64,000 bases of DNA from Litorimonas sp965205225. Its GTDB lineage: Bacteria; Pseudomonadota; Alphaproteobacteria; Caulobacterales; Maricaulaceae. The notes beneath the pieces are model-generated. The model was given only the letters and a program-made list of their open reading frames with translations, was not told the DNA's origin and did not search any database. Shown one piece after another: positions 34,601 through 42,368 of this stretch; the stretch's first letter is position 1, and each line of letters begins with the position of its first letter. Position numbers and translations under genes: made by a program. The stretch spans positions 1,798,001 to 1,862,000 of the forward strand of contig CBDBFZ010000003.1 of NCBI GenBank assembly GCA_965205225.1, written 5' to 3'.

Positions 34601-34665
34601 CCTTGGTTGTCATCCCGGCTCTTTATACGGTGTTTTTCCGCGTTAAATCAACCGAAACAGCTTAA
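31609..34665 (+). CDS. RND efflux inner-membrane transporter (AcrB/HAE1 type)
   Basis: The 1018-residue proton-driven pump has the usual twelve helices in two halves with large periplasmic loops. Helix IV carries LIIALGMLVDNAIVVTEGIL, which includes the proton-relay aspartate region. The second half shows GLLSLSGLLIKNAIVLVDQM and the C-terminal GVIPLFGDAFFKSMAVVLVF. It starts with EFAIHNRLISFLVLAATMIG, close to the efflux subfamily that begins with a short cytoplasmic N-terminus. It exports drugs, detergents or metabolites; the substrate is unknown, though proximity to a detergent-degrading sulfatase cluster is suggestive. Base composition is more AT-rich than regions on either side. Confidence 0.92.
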   Translation: MVNPAEFAIHNRLISFLVLAATMIGGWYAYENMARFEDPEFTIRTAEIITQYPGASPEEVANEVTEPLETAIQQLQEVDEIRSVSSDGLSRISVDILYEFSPDKEALQTIFAKVRNKVGDAQIQLPQGAAETIVNDDFGDVYGLNYLLTGEGYSPKELLDYAKRLRINLLTVDGVGKVAINGDQREAIYVEISRQSANALGVSVNQVYNDLAQQNSIVSAGNVQVGDLRLAITPTGAVDSVIAIENIVVATGSEGRLVYLKDIADVSRDYVDPPQLVMRWNGEPAIGVAVSNITGANVVKMGEGIDIKLNDIRDQLPIGMELHEYYHQGKIVKVAVNDFAINVVLALVIVLVTLLIFMGLRSAVIIGAVLLFTIAATLATMYLMSIPMHRISLGALIIALGMLVDNAIVVTEGILVGTKQGRRKLDIAKEVVNKTKWPLLGGTLVGVIAFAPIGFAPGSTAEYTGHLFWVVMISLLFSWVFAITVVPFFGDLLFKESTDAGVTEVTDGQFMRTYKSFMRGVLKARWVAIGLTMGLFAVAMWGFQFVKPGFFPASTTPQIVVDYWLPEGTDISVTSADMFELEDQLAAMDGIQDIQTLVGGGGLRYMLVYAPEAPTSSYGQFLLKTESYDVISGLIPQIQSVIDANYPNAQAKVWQFQLGPGGGSKIEAEFAGPNPVILRQLANEAKSIYAVDGRAILIRDDWRQQRPVIEPIYNETRGRRLGVSREDVANAIATNFRGRTIGVYREDDTQIPIIARAPAAERSDALDIRGILVPSQTTGQVVPISEVVDGFRTIWRDGRLKRVDRILTIKAQADPVAGDLASDLFSRVRPQIEAMDLPPGYTLNWGGEYGDSAEANGALAKTIPFGFLVMVLVVVVLFNAIRQPIVIWLVVPLSLIGVVFGLVVTDTPLEFMAILGLLSLSGLLIKNAIVLVDQMDIEIKDGKARFDAIVDSAASRVRPVMMGSLTTVLGVIPLFGDAFFKSMAVVLVFGLSFATVLTLVVIPALYTVFFRVKSTETA

Positions 34666-34678
34666 AGGATCGACCCTA

Positions 34679-36070
34679 ATGCGAACTCTCAGTTATCCGG
34701 TTTCCACATTGGTTCTGGCCTCAATTTTATCGGCTTGCGCAACGACTGACGTTGAGAGTGTTCGGGGAAAAGCCGCGATTGAAGCCAAAGCGAGTTTACC
34801 GGACCTACCGATGAATTGGCAGACAGTCGCGACGGAAGTTGGTGATGTTGATGTGGGATGGGTGGCGGTTTTCAATGATCTTGTTCTCAGCGGGCTTGTC
34901 GCTGAGGCTCAGGCGAATAATCGTCAACTTCAGGTTGCTGCGGCAAACGTAGATCGCGCACAAGCATTAGCCCGCCAAGCTGGTGCGGCCTTGTCCCCTC
35001 AGCTCGGATTGAGCGCTGGCGGGGGCGCTTCAGGCAATCTTGATGGAGCGTCCTTAGGTAATCTAAACCTAGGCTTACAAGCGAGTTGGGAGTTAGACAT
35101 TTGGGGCCGAATTCAATCGGGCGAACAAGCGGCCTTCGAATCCACCGAGGCCGCCCGCGCCGATTATACCTATTCTCAACATTCATTGGCTGCTGCCGTT
35201 TCGCGCGCCTACTTTCTCGCGATTGAGGCGAAGCGCCAACTGGAGCTAACCCAGAAAATTGTGGATGTATTGGATGACACCCGCAATATTGTTCAGGTTC
35301 AGTTCGATAACGGCGTTGCTAACCAACAAGACCTATCCTTAATTAATTCAGATGTCGCCTCAGCGCGAGATAGTTTTGAAGCGGCTAAAGGAGCTGGCCG
35401 TAATGCCTTAAGGTCACTGGAGGTCTTGCTAGGTCGATATCCCGGTGCCGACATTGATGTCAGAAATAGTTTGCCTCCCATTCCAGCACCTCCAGGTGCG
35501 GGCATCCCATCTGAAATTCTAGAAAGACGGCCTGATCTTGTTGCGGCAGAGCGCCGTATTGCTTCAACGATCAATACAGTCTATCAAGATAAGGCGGCAA
35601 AACTGCCAAGCATATCTTTAAGCAGTTCATTAGGAGGATCATCAAGCGCTTTGTCCAGCCTCCTTAGCCCGACTAATTTGGCTTGGAAAGCGGCTAGTAA
35701 TCTCCTACTTCCAATTTCAGACGGCGGGCGCGCGGATGCGCAAGTTGATTTGGCTACCGCCGATCAGCGAGCAGCTGTAGCGACATATGCTCAAACCGCA
35801 CTGCAGGCGTTTAGTGAGGTTGAAACGACGCTTGATGCAGGGGTTGTTCTACGAAATCGCGAAATCGCTCTGACCGAGGCTGCTAAAGAAGCGGAGATTG
35901 CACTCAACATCGCTCAGCTAAGGTTTGATGAAGGTGAAACGGACCTTCTTAATGTTCTTCAAATTCAGCAACGTCTGTTTTCTGCGGAAGCTAATCAAAT
36001 CGCCATTGAGAGGGCTCAACTTGATCAATTTGTTAGCCTGAACTTGGCGCTCGGTGGAGAGTGGAATTAG
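34679..36070 (+). CDS. NodT-family outer-membrane efflux channel lipoprotein
   Basis: The 463-residue TolC-like channel starts at the ATG at 34679 (AAAGGATCG upstream) and has a lipobox LSAC with lipidated Cys20. Two outer-membrane efflux (OEP) repeats are visible, with family motifs SWELDIWGRIQSGEQAAFE, VLLGRYPGADI, RRPDLVAAERRIAS and LLLPISDGGRADAQ. It completes the tripartite pump with the adaptor and the RND transporter. The gene ends GGEWN at 36070, directly against a truncated minus-strand HlyD-family gene, so this point looks like the right edge of an inserted block. Confidence 0.92.
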   Translation: MRTLSYPVSTLVLASILSACATTDVESVRGKAAIEAKASLPDLPMNWQTVATEVGDVDVGWVAVFNDLVLSGLVAEAQANNRQLQVAAANVDRAQALARQAGAALSPQLGLSAGGGASGNLDGASLGNLNLGLQASWELDIWGRIQSGEQAAFESTEAARADYTYSQHSLAAAVSRAYFLAIEAKRQLELTQKIVDVLDDTRNIVQVQFDNGVANQQDLSLINSDVASARDSFEAAKGAGRNALRSLEVLLGRYPGADIDVRNSLPPIPAPPGAGIPSEILERRPDLVAAERRIASTINTVYQDKAAKLPSISLSSSLGGSSSALSSLLSPTNLAWKAASNLLLPISDGGRADAQVDLATADQRAAVATYAQTALQAFSEVETTLDAGVVLRNREIALTEAAKEAEIALNIAQLRFDEGETDLLNVLQIQQRLFSAEANQIAIERAQLDQFVSLNLALGGEWN

Positions 36071-36346
36071 CGCCAGAAGATCGCCAACCTCCACGAGTTG
36101 CCCCTCCGTCACGGCGAGTTCGACCACTGTGCCAGTGCGCGTGGGGAGGATGGTTGAGATGCCCTTGTCGGGTATGACTGTGCCGAGGGCGGTCTTGACA
36201 CGAGAGTAGGTGGCTAAGGAGAGAAAAATAAAGGCGGCAGTGAGGTTGGCGAAGAGTAGGTAACTAGTTGCTTGCCATGAGATCGGGATCGCGATGAAAG
36301 TTTCTCCATCTAAGCGACCAGTAGAATCAACTTCGGAACGAAACAT
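36062..36346 (-). pseudogene. Truncated HlyD/CvaA-type type I secretion adaptor
   Basis: The first 95 residues are a recognisable start of a bacteriocin-export membrane fusion protein: MFRSEVDSTGRLDGETFIAI, a transmembrane helix SYLLFANLTAAFIFLSLATY, SRVKTALGTVIPDKGISTIL and a lipoyl-like TGTVVELAVTEGQLVEVGDL. After LALIP the frame runs antisense into the end of the NodT-type channel gene (36070) and similarity ends, so about three quarters of the protein is missing. The family works with peptidase-ABC exporters of colicin V type, but no such ABC gene is visible here. The truncation coincides with the end of the RND block. Confidence 0.65.
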
Positions 36347-36366
36347 TTTTAATCACCGAGATTGGT

Positions 36367-36639
36367 CTAAACATCTAGTTGACGAGCCACCCATGCAACT
36401 AAAGGAAGTAGGGAATCTACAACAATAAATGTACAAGAAACTGAAAAGTAAGAAGTTTTAACTTTATGAGAGCCATGGAATATCGAAATAGTTACAATAC
36501 CAGATATTCCAGCATAGGCTGGCCAAGTCGAGAGAAAATGGCCTTGGTTCATAGAGATAAAAGCTGTGAGAACACCAATAAAAAGAAGTACAATCAAGGA
36601 GTTTTTGGCGCTTAGATTTCCAAATTTAAGGTTATACAT
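36367..36639 (-). CDS. Small multi-spanning membrane protein
   Basis: From the ATG at 36639 the product is 90 residues; the upstream ATG at 36684 would start inside a hairpin. It has three hydrophobic segments: SLIVLLFIGVLTAFIS, AYAGISGIVTISIF and FIVVDSLLPLVAWVARQL. I recognise no family. It lies between a short glycine-zipper peptide gene and a truncated type I secretion adaptor, all on one strand, so it could be an immunity-type or accessory membrane protein of a small peptide locus. That is context inference only. The ribosome site is weak. Confidence 0.45.
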   Translation of the reverse strand: MYNLKFGNLSAKNSLIVLLFIGVLTAFISMNQGHFLSTWPAYAGISGIVTISIFHGSHKVKTSYFSVSCTFIVVDSLLPLVAWVARQLDV

Positions 36640-36658
36640 CGTCGCGATGCCTATTAAG

Positions 36659-36688
36659 TGGGGTGCCTCAAAGAATTGAGGCACCCCA
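36659..36688. terminator. Perfect hairpin between peptide gene and membrane-protein gene
   Basis: GGGGTGCCTCAA and TTGAGGCACCCC flank a four-base loop, a 12-bp perfect stem. The following bases are AT-rich but without a true T-run on either strand, so it may be a weak terminator, an mRNA-stabilising hairpin or a site that raises peptide transcript over the downstream genes. Confidence 0.6.
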
Positions 36689-36704
36689 GTTAATCATTGA
36701 TTAT

Positions 36705-36848
36705 TCACCAGAACCAATTCTGTGCGCGATATCCGATCGCTCCGCCAATGACAGCACCTGCGACCACACCAGCGGTTGCGGCGACTGGTCCAGCAACACT
36801 GGCAAAGATTACTCCGCTCTTGCTAAAAAGATCGTCGCTCTCTTCCAT
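36705..36848 (-). CDS. 47-residue glycine-zipper peptide (bacteriocin-like candidate)
   Basis: ATG at 36848 opens a 47-codon frame: MEESDDLFSKSGVIFASVAG, then PVAATAGVVAGAVIGGAIGY, then RAQNWFW and TGA. The core has overlapping GxxxG/AxxxG motifs as in class II bacteriocins and other membrane-inserting peptides, and ends in an aromatic tail. It lacks an obvious double-glycine leader, which counts against a standard microcin. Downstream on the same strand are a hairpin, a small membrane protein and a truncated CvaA-like adaptor. The ribosome site (GAAAAAGACGTT) is poor. Confidence 0.4.
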   Translation of the reverse strand: MEESDDLFSKSGVIFASVAGPVAATAGVVAGAVIGGAIGYRAQNWFW

Positions 36849-36992
36849 AACGTCTTTTTCAAAATAGAGTTCATGTCGATTACTTCGACACTATTGCAAT
36901 AAAAATGCCTCCCCCTATGTCAATTGTATCCATCATGAAAATGATCTCGTTTCTGCCAATCTGCTAGCAATGTGGCGCGTCAATGGCCAAAC

Positions 36993-37025
36993 GAAAAACA
37001 GCCCGCCCCAAGGGGCGAACTGTTG
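36993..37025 (-). terminator. Rho-independent terminator after the M13 peptidase gene
   Basis: On the minus strand the sequence AACAGTTCGCCCC-TT-GGGGCGGGCTGTTTTTCG forms a long stem followed by a T-run, 26 bases after the peptidase stop. It ends the OMF-adaptor-RND-peptidase transcription unit. Confidence 0.85.
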
Positions 37026-37050
37026 ATAGATTAGAGATGGCGTAATCGCG

Positions 37051-39147
37051 CTACCAGATTTTGACGCGCTGCTCCGGCGGGATATACATGGCGTGGTCCG
37101 GGCCAATATCGAAGGCTTCATACCAAGCATCGACATTCCGGACGATCCCGTTGGCCCGGAATTCGCCGGGACTGTGCGGACCATTCTTGATCTGCTGCGA
37201 CAGGGCCGCTTCGCGCCACTTGATGGCCCAGACTTGCGCCCACGCCATGAAGAAACGCTGATCGCCGGTAAAACCATCAATAACCGGAGCCTCTTCGCCG
37301 TTCAGTGACCGCTTATAGGCGTCATACGCTATCGTCACACCGGTCAAATCACCAATATTCTCGCCAAGCCCGAGGTGGCCATTGAGGTTTTCACCCGGCA
37401 AAGGTTCAAAAGCGCTATATTGGTCCGCTAGGCCTGCCGCCCGCGCTTCAAACCCGGCGGCATCCTCTGGTGTCCACCAGTCACGCTGGATTCCGTCACC
37501 ATCGGATTTACGGCCCTGATCGTCAAAACCGTGACCCATTTCATGGCCGATAACGGCGCCGATACCACCATAATTGACGGCTGGGTCTGCATTGGGATCA
37601 AAGAAGGGCGCATCCAGGATCGCTGCCGGGAACACGATTTCATTCAGAATGCTATTGTAATACGCATTCACAGTTTGCGGGGTCATGCCCCATGCCTCGC
37701 GGTCAATCGGCTGACCAAGATCGCCGACCTGATCGTCCCAAGCCCAGACGCGGGCGCTTTGAACCGTCCCGATCAGATCGTCGCGGTCCACATTAAGACC
37801 CGCATAGGTTTCCCACTTATTCGGATAACCGATCTTCGGATTGAACTTGGACAATTTATACTGGGCTTGCGCTTTCGTCTCATCACCCATCCATTCGAGA
37901 TTATCGATCCCGTCTTTGAATGACGCGCGGAGATTTTCGACTAGCTTTTCCATTTGCCCCTTGGAGGCGGGTGGGAAATGCTCGCCGACATAAACCTTGC
38001 CAACCACTTCGCCAAGCGTGCCGTTGACCTGCTCAACGCCGCGCTTCCAGCGAGGGCGTTGTTCTTCCTGACCGCGAAGTGTTGTGCCGTAAAACGCGAA
38101 CCGAGCCTCATCGATAGCGGATGGAAGATATGCGGCATGATTGCCAAGCAAGGAAACCGTCAGATAATCGGCCAGGACCTCGACAGGAGTTACGGCAAAG
38201 ACATCTGCGGCGGCATCAATAGCCGTATTTTCCCGCACGATCAGCTCATCGACATCACCAAGTCCAAGATTATCAAAGAATCGCTGCCACGCCATGCCAG
38301 GCGCCATCTCAATCAAAGCATCCAGCGTCATCTTATTGTAAGTCAGATCGCGATTACGGCGCTTTACCGGCTCCCAGAAATTCTCTGCCAGAGCAGTTTC
38401 GAAATCCATGATCGCCTGGGCGCGAGACTCAGGGTTGTCGACGCCGACTTCCGCGAGCATAGTTGCTACGTAATTCAAATATCCAGCACGGATCTGATCG
38501 GCGCGATCACCTTCATCAAAATAGGCGTTGCGGTTTGGAAGGCCCAAGCCAGATTGCGAGATGTAGACGATATGTTCGTCATTTTGTTTGGCATCAATAT
38601 AGACATAGGGATTGACCGGAGCCGCCAGACCCAGAGCCGGGTCGGACATCAAATCCACAATATCATCCCGGCTTTCAGCGGAGCGAATTCGGTTAATAAC
38701 AGGCCGGATCGGATCGAGACCAGTTGCCTCAATCGCGTCCGTGTCGAGATAGGCATTGTAGAAGTCACCGATACGCTTCTCATCGACGCTGGGGTCAGCC
38801 TTGGCAGCCGCTGTTTCAATGATCGCGCGAACGCGGATTTCAGCCTGATCGCGGAGACGATGAAACGCGCCATACGTGCTGCGATCCGCTGGAATTTCCA
38901 CCGAGTCGAGCCACGTGCCATTCACATATTGAAAGAAATCATCGCCAGGATCGACGGTCCGGTTCATGTTCTCAGTCGCAATTCCGAACGACCCAAGTTG
39001 AGCGGCCTGAATTTCGACTGGAGCTTTGAAAGTCGCTGGAGCTTCGAAAGTCGCTGGCGTTTCTGCCGTGTCGACAGAACTGGTTTCACTGCAAGCGACA
39101 GCAAAGAGCGATAGCAAGCTGGTACCTGTCATCAAATAACGATTCAT
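37051..39147 (-). CDS. M13-family zinc metallopeptidase lipoprotein (neprilysin/PepO type)
   Basis: The 698-residue enzyme has a lipobox-like signal (FAVAC, Cys19). Its catalytic domain has the zinc motif VIGHEMGHGFDDQG (HExxH near residue 530), the third ligand region GENIGDLTG and the substrate motif NAYYNSILNEIVFPAAIL. The C-terminus PPEQRVKIW is the standard end of the family. It cleaves short peptides in the periplasm. The gene follows the second RND pump with an 11-base gap and shares its terminator, so it is probably coexpressed. M13 peptidases often stand alone, so this linkage is of some interest. The start MNRYLMTGTS is preceded by AGGACG. Confidence 0.93.
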   Translation of the reverse strand: MNRYLMTGTSLLSLFAVACSETSSVDTAETPATFEAPATFKAPVEIQAAQLGSFGIATENMNRTVDPGDDFFQYVNGTWLDSVEIPADRSTYGAFHRLRDQAEIRVRAIIETAAAKADPSVDEKRIGDFYNAYLDTDAIEATGLDPIRPVINRIRSAESRDDIVDLMSDPALGLAAPVNPYVYIDAKQNDEHIVYISQSGLGLPNRNAYFDEGDRADQIRAGYLNYVATMLAEVGVDNPESRAQAIMDFETALAENFWEPVKRRNRDLTYNKMTLDALIEMAPGMAWQRFFDNLGLGDVDELIVRENTAIDAAADVFAVTPVEVLADYLTVSLLGNHAAYLPSAIDEARFAFYGTTLRGQEEQRPRWKRGVEQVNGTLGEVVGKVYVGEHFPPASKGQMEKLVENLRASFKDGIDNLEWMGDETKAQAQYKLSKFNPKIGYPNKWETYAGLNVDRDDLIGTVQSARVWAWDDQVGDLGQPIDREAWGMTPQTVNAYYNSILNEIVFPAAILDAPFFDPNADPAVNYGGIGAVIGHEMGHGFDDQGRKSDGDGIQRDWWTPEDAAGFEARAAGLADQYSAFEPLPGENLNGHLGLGENIGDLTGVTIAYDAYKRSLNGEEAPVIDGFTGDQRFFMAWAQVWAIKWREAALSQQIKNGPHSPGEFRANGIVRNVDAWYEAFDIGPDHAMYIPPEQRVKIW

Positions 39148-39158
39148 CTTACGTCCTT

Positions 39159-42100
39159 TTATTCAGCCGGAAGCGGCGCAGGTTTAGGTCCGCCAGTTGA
39201 CGGAGTCTCAAGCTCAAAATCGTCCAGAGCGAGAGCAAGCTCAGGGTCATATCTGGCCCCTAGCGGTGGGTATTTTGTCCCGTTCCAGAGCCCTTTGAAG
39301 AAGCGATTTATGTCCACACCGATGCCGTACATAGCTGGCACCAGCATCAGGGTCAGGAAAAAATCGAACAGAACACCAAAGGCGAGCGCGACAACCATCG
39401 GTTTCAGGAACTCTGCCTGCGGGCTGGTCTCGAAAAGAATCGGGATCAGGCCAACAAACGTTGTGACCGATGTCAGCAGGATAGGACGGAAACGTGCGAC
39501 ACAGGCATCCAGCATAGCCTGATAGGCTCCGACATTTCTTTGCCTTAGACGGTTCACATAATCGATCAGAACAAGGTTATCGTTCATCGCCACCCCGGTC
39601 GCAGCAAAGAATCCGAAAATAGAAAACATACCGAACGGAACGCCGGTGACGATGTTACCAAAAATCATACCGACAGCTGCAAAAGGCAGCGCTACAAGGA
39701 TCAGCAAAGGCTGAGCATAGGACCGAAACGCAATGGCCAGCAGAATATAGGTGGCCAGTAAGATGGCGATGAGACTGATCTTGAGCTCAGTCACGAAATT
39801 ATTTTCAATTTCATCTTCACCAACCGTCACGCGGCTTGCACGCGGATGGCGTAATTCCCACTGCGGGAAGAAGTTTTCGTCCATATCCTTACGGATTTCG
39901 GCAATACGGGTTTGCTCACCGCGAATGCGTGCGCCAGTATATTCAACTCGTTTACGATCACGGCGATTAACTCGGCCGATACCCTCGGCGATTTCCACAT
40001 CCGCGACGGAATAGAGCGGGACTTCGACACCATTCGCCGCGCGGATGCGCAAATTATTCAAACTGTCGAAACTATCGCGCGCGGCTTCCGGATAACGGAC
40101 CATCACGCGAACATCTTCACCATTGCGGGGAAGACGCTGCACCTCCTGACCGTAGAACGCCTGGCGAACCTGACGCGTAACGTCGGCCAGAGTGATACCG
40201 AGCGTTTCTGCACCCGGTTTCAACGTGAAGCGAATTTCGCTGGCTGAACTTTCTAGCCCATCCCACGCATTGGAAATATCGGGATAGCTTTCCATGTGGT
40301 TTTTAATGTCCAGAACGGCGGCCCGAAGATCATCTTCATTGGTCGCCGCGACGCCGTAGAACAAACCGCCGCCCTGTCCGGATCCGCCTTCGGTAAAGCC
40401 ATAGGTTACCCGGAACGCGTCAGGGATTGGCCCGACATATTCTTCCAGCTTGTCGGCAATATCCTTGGTCGAAATGCGCCGACGCGCATCAGTCGCAGCG
40501 AGACCCAGATAGCCTTCAATCCCGCGTCCGGCAGCAATTGTGCCTGGTTTGTCAATAATCGGACCCGGAATGTCGAAGTCCAAGAGCGCGTTTTCGTTCA
40601 GTTTCTTGATACCGGCATCTATTTGATCACGGGCCTGATTAACGCGTTCGAAAGATGTGCCTTCCGGGAAGCGTGCATTGACGCTCACCATGTCGCCTTC
40701 GACTTCGGGGATAAAGGCCGTCGGCGCGACCCCCGTAATCAGGAGAGAGAAAGCCATGATCATCATGCCGATGAAAGCGGACAGGGTGATGTAACGCCAG
40801 CGGATGAGCATCGCGACCAATGGCCGGAAAACTGTCTTGGCAAAGGTAACCAGGCTCTCGGCAATCTTGTTCTGAAGCGCGAGCAACTTGTTCGATGAAG
40901 GCTCAACATGTGTCATGAGTCGCAAGTGAGCCGGCAGAATGAAAAAAGCTTCGATCAGGGAAAACACCAGAACGGCCACAACCACGAGACTGATTTGACT
41001 GAAAATCGCCTGAATTGGACCTGACATGAACAGGAAGGGCAGGAACATGATGATTGTCGTGACGACGGCGAAAAATACGGGTTTGGCGACCATGTAGGCC
41101 CCACCAACCGCAGCGCGTTCGCCTTCAATTCCATTTTCATTGTGCAAGTGAATACTCTCGCCCACGACAATGGCGTCATCGACGACAATCCCGATCACCA
41201 GCAGGAAAGCGAAGAGTGAAATCATGTTCAGCGTGATGCCAATGTGAGGCGCAATCGCGATCGCGCCCATGAAGGCGGCGCCGATACCGACCGTCACCCA
41301 GATCGCGACTCTGGGACGAAGGAACAACATCAGGATGATCAAAACAAGCGCCATCCCGGTCAGCGCATTGCTACCGATTAGCTGCATCCGGCTGTCAAAC
41401 ATCACGGATCCATCGAACCAGATGCTGAAGCTCAGGTCCGGCGGAAGACGATCCCGCACATCCTGTTCAAACTGCCGGATAGCTTCACCGGACTTAGTGA
41501 TGTTCATGGAGTCCGGCGATTGGACGCGGAAAATAGCCGTGGTTTCGCCCGCAAATTTGGCATCGAAATCATCTTCGGAAAAACCATCAATGACGGTTGC
41601 GATATCGCGCACTCGCACGGTCCCGCCCTGAGCGGTCTGCCGAACGATAATATTGTTGAACTCATCAGAATTATTGGCGAGATTCCGGGCTCGGAGCTGT
41701 AGTTCACCGGCGGTCGTCTCAACCGTGCCTGCGGAGAGGTTCACTGACGCGCCAGAGATAGCTTGAGATACCTGACTGAAGGTCAGCCCATATCGGCGTA
41801 GCGCTTCTTCAGATATTTCGATTGTAACCTGTTCATCCTGTTTGGAAATCTGCTCCGTTAGCTGAAGGCCGGGAAGCTTCGACAGCTCCTGCCTGAGCTG
41901 TGTGGCTTCGCGCTGCAGCGTCAGCCGATCCATGTTGCCATATAGCGCAAGATACATGATATCGGCGCGAGCATCCCAGCGGAAAACCTGTGGCCGGAAT
42001 GCGTCCGGCGGAAGATTCTGGATGGCGTCGACACGCCCCTTCACCTGATCAAGCATCTTTTCTATATCGACGTCGATCTTGGTGCGAATATTCACATTGG

Positions 42101-42368
42101 CGGAGCCTTCGCGGGCATTACCTTCGATATAATCAATACCGTCAAGGCCATCGACGGCCTCTTCGATGCGGACAACTAGCTGTTGTTCAACATCGCGCGG
42201 CGACGCGCCCGGCCAGGAGACGCTAACCGACATGCCATTGATCGTTGTTTGCGGAATGAACTCGCGCTCAAGACTGAAATAGCCCCAGATGCCACCGAGG
42301 AACATGAGGGCCATAAGGAGGTTTGCCGCAACCGGATTGCGGACAAAATATGTGATCAGCTTTTTCAT
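39159..42368 (-). CDS. RND efflux inner-membrane transporter (second system)
   Basis: The 1069-residue pump begins MKKLITYFVRNPVAANLLMA, typical of the HAE1-like RND subgroup with a short N-terminus. It has FLLVIGIVVDDAIVVGESIH in helix IV and a duplicated second half with FFAATGVAMNDNLVLIDYVN and LTSVTTFVGLIPILFETSP. Compared with AcrB the second motif has MNDN instead of KNAI, a subgroup feature. The C-terminal extension (about 40 residues) is acidic and proline-rich. It overlaps the adaptor gene by four bases (ATGA), so the two are translationally coupled. The substrate is not known. Confidence 0.92.
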   Translation of the reverse strand: MKKLITYFVRNPVAANLLMALMFLGGIWGYFSLEREFIPQTTINGMSVSVSWPGASPRDVEQQLVVRIEEAVDGLDGIDYIEGNAREGSANVNIRTKIDVDIEKMLDQVKGRVDAIQNLPPDAFRPQVFRWDARADIMYLALYGNMDRLTLQREATQLRQELSKLPGLQLTEQISKQDEQVTIEISEEALRRYGLTFSQVSQAISGASVNLSAGTVETTAGELQLRARNLANNSDEFNNIIVRQTAQGGTVRVRDIATVIDGFSEDDFDAKFAGETTAIFRVQSPDSMNITKSGEAIRQFEQDVRDRLPPDLSFSIWFDGSVMFDSRMQLIGSNALTGMALVLIILMLFLRPRVAIWVTVGIGAAFMGAIAIAPHIGITLNMISLFAFLLVIGIVVDDAIVVGESIHLHNENGIEGERAAVGGAYMVAKPVFFAVVTTIIMFLPFLFMSGPIQAIFSQISLVVVAVLVFSLIEAFFILPAHLRLMTHVEPSSNKLLALQNKIAESLVTFAKTVFRPLVAMLIRWRYITLSAFIGMMIMAFSLLITGVAPTAFIPEVEGDMVSVNARFPEGTSFERVNQARDQIDAGIKKLNENALLDFDIPGPIIDKPGTIAAGRGIEGYLGLAATDARRRISTKDIADKLEEYVGPIPDAFRVTYGFTEGGSGQGGGLFYGVAATNEDDLRAAVLDIKNHMESYPDISNAWDGLESSASEIRFTLKPGAETLGITLADVTRQVRQAFYGQEVQRLPRNGEDVRVMVRYPEAARDSFDSLNNLRIRAANGVEVPLYSVADVEIAEGIGRVNRRDRKRVEYTGARIRGEQTRIAEIRKDMDENFFPQWELRHPRASRVTVGEDEIENNFVTELKISLIAILLATYILLAIAFRSYAQPLLILVALPFAAVGMIFGNIVTGVPFGMFSIFGFFAATGVAMNDNLVLIDYVNRLRQRNVGAYQAMLDACVARFRPILLTSVTTFVGLIPILFETSPQAEFLKPMVVALAFGVLFDFFLTLMLVPAMYGIGVDINRFFKGLWNGTKYPPLGARYDPELALALDDFELETPSTGGPKPAPLPAE

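Noticed and set aside
37954..39114. 386-codon plus-strand frame opposite the M13 peptidase gene
   Set aside because: The minus strand has the intact zinc peptidase with motifs in the correct order. The plus frame is a shadow.
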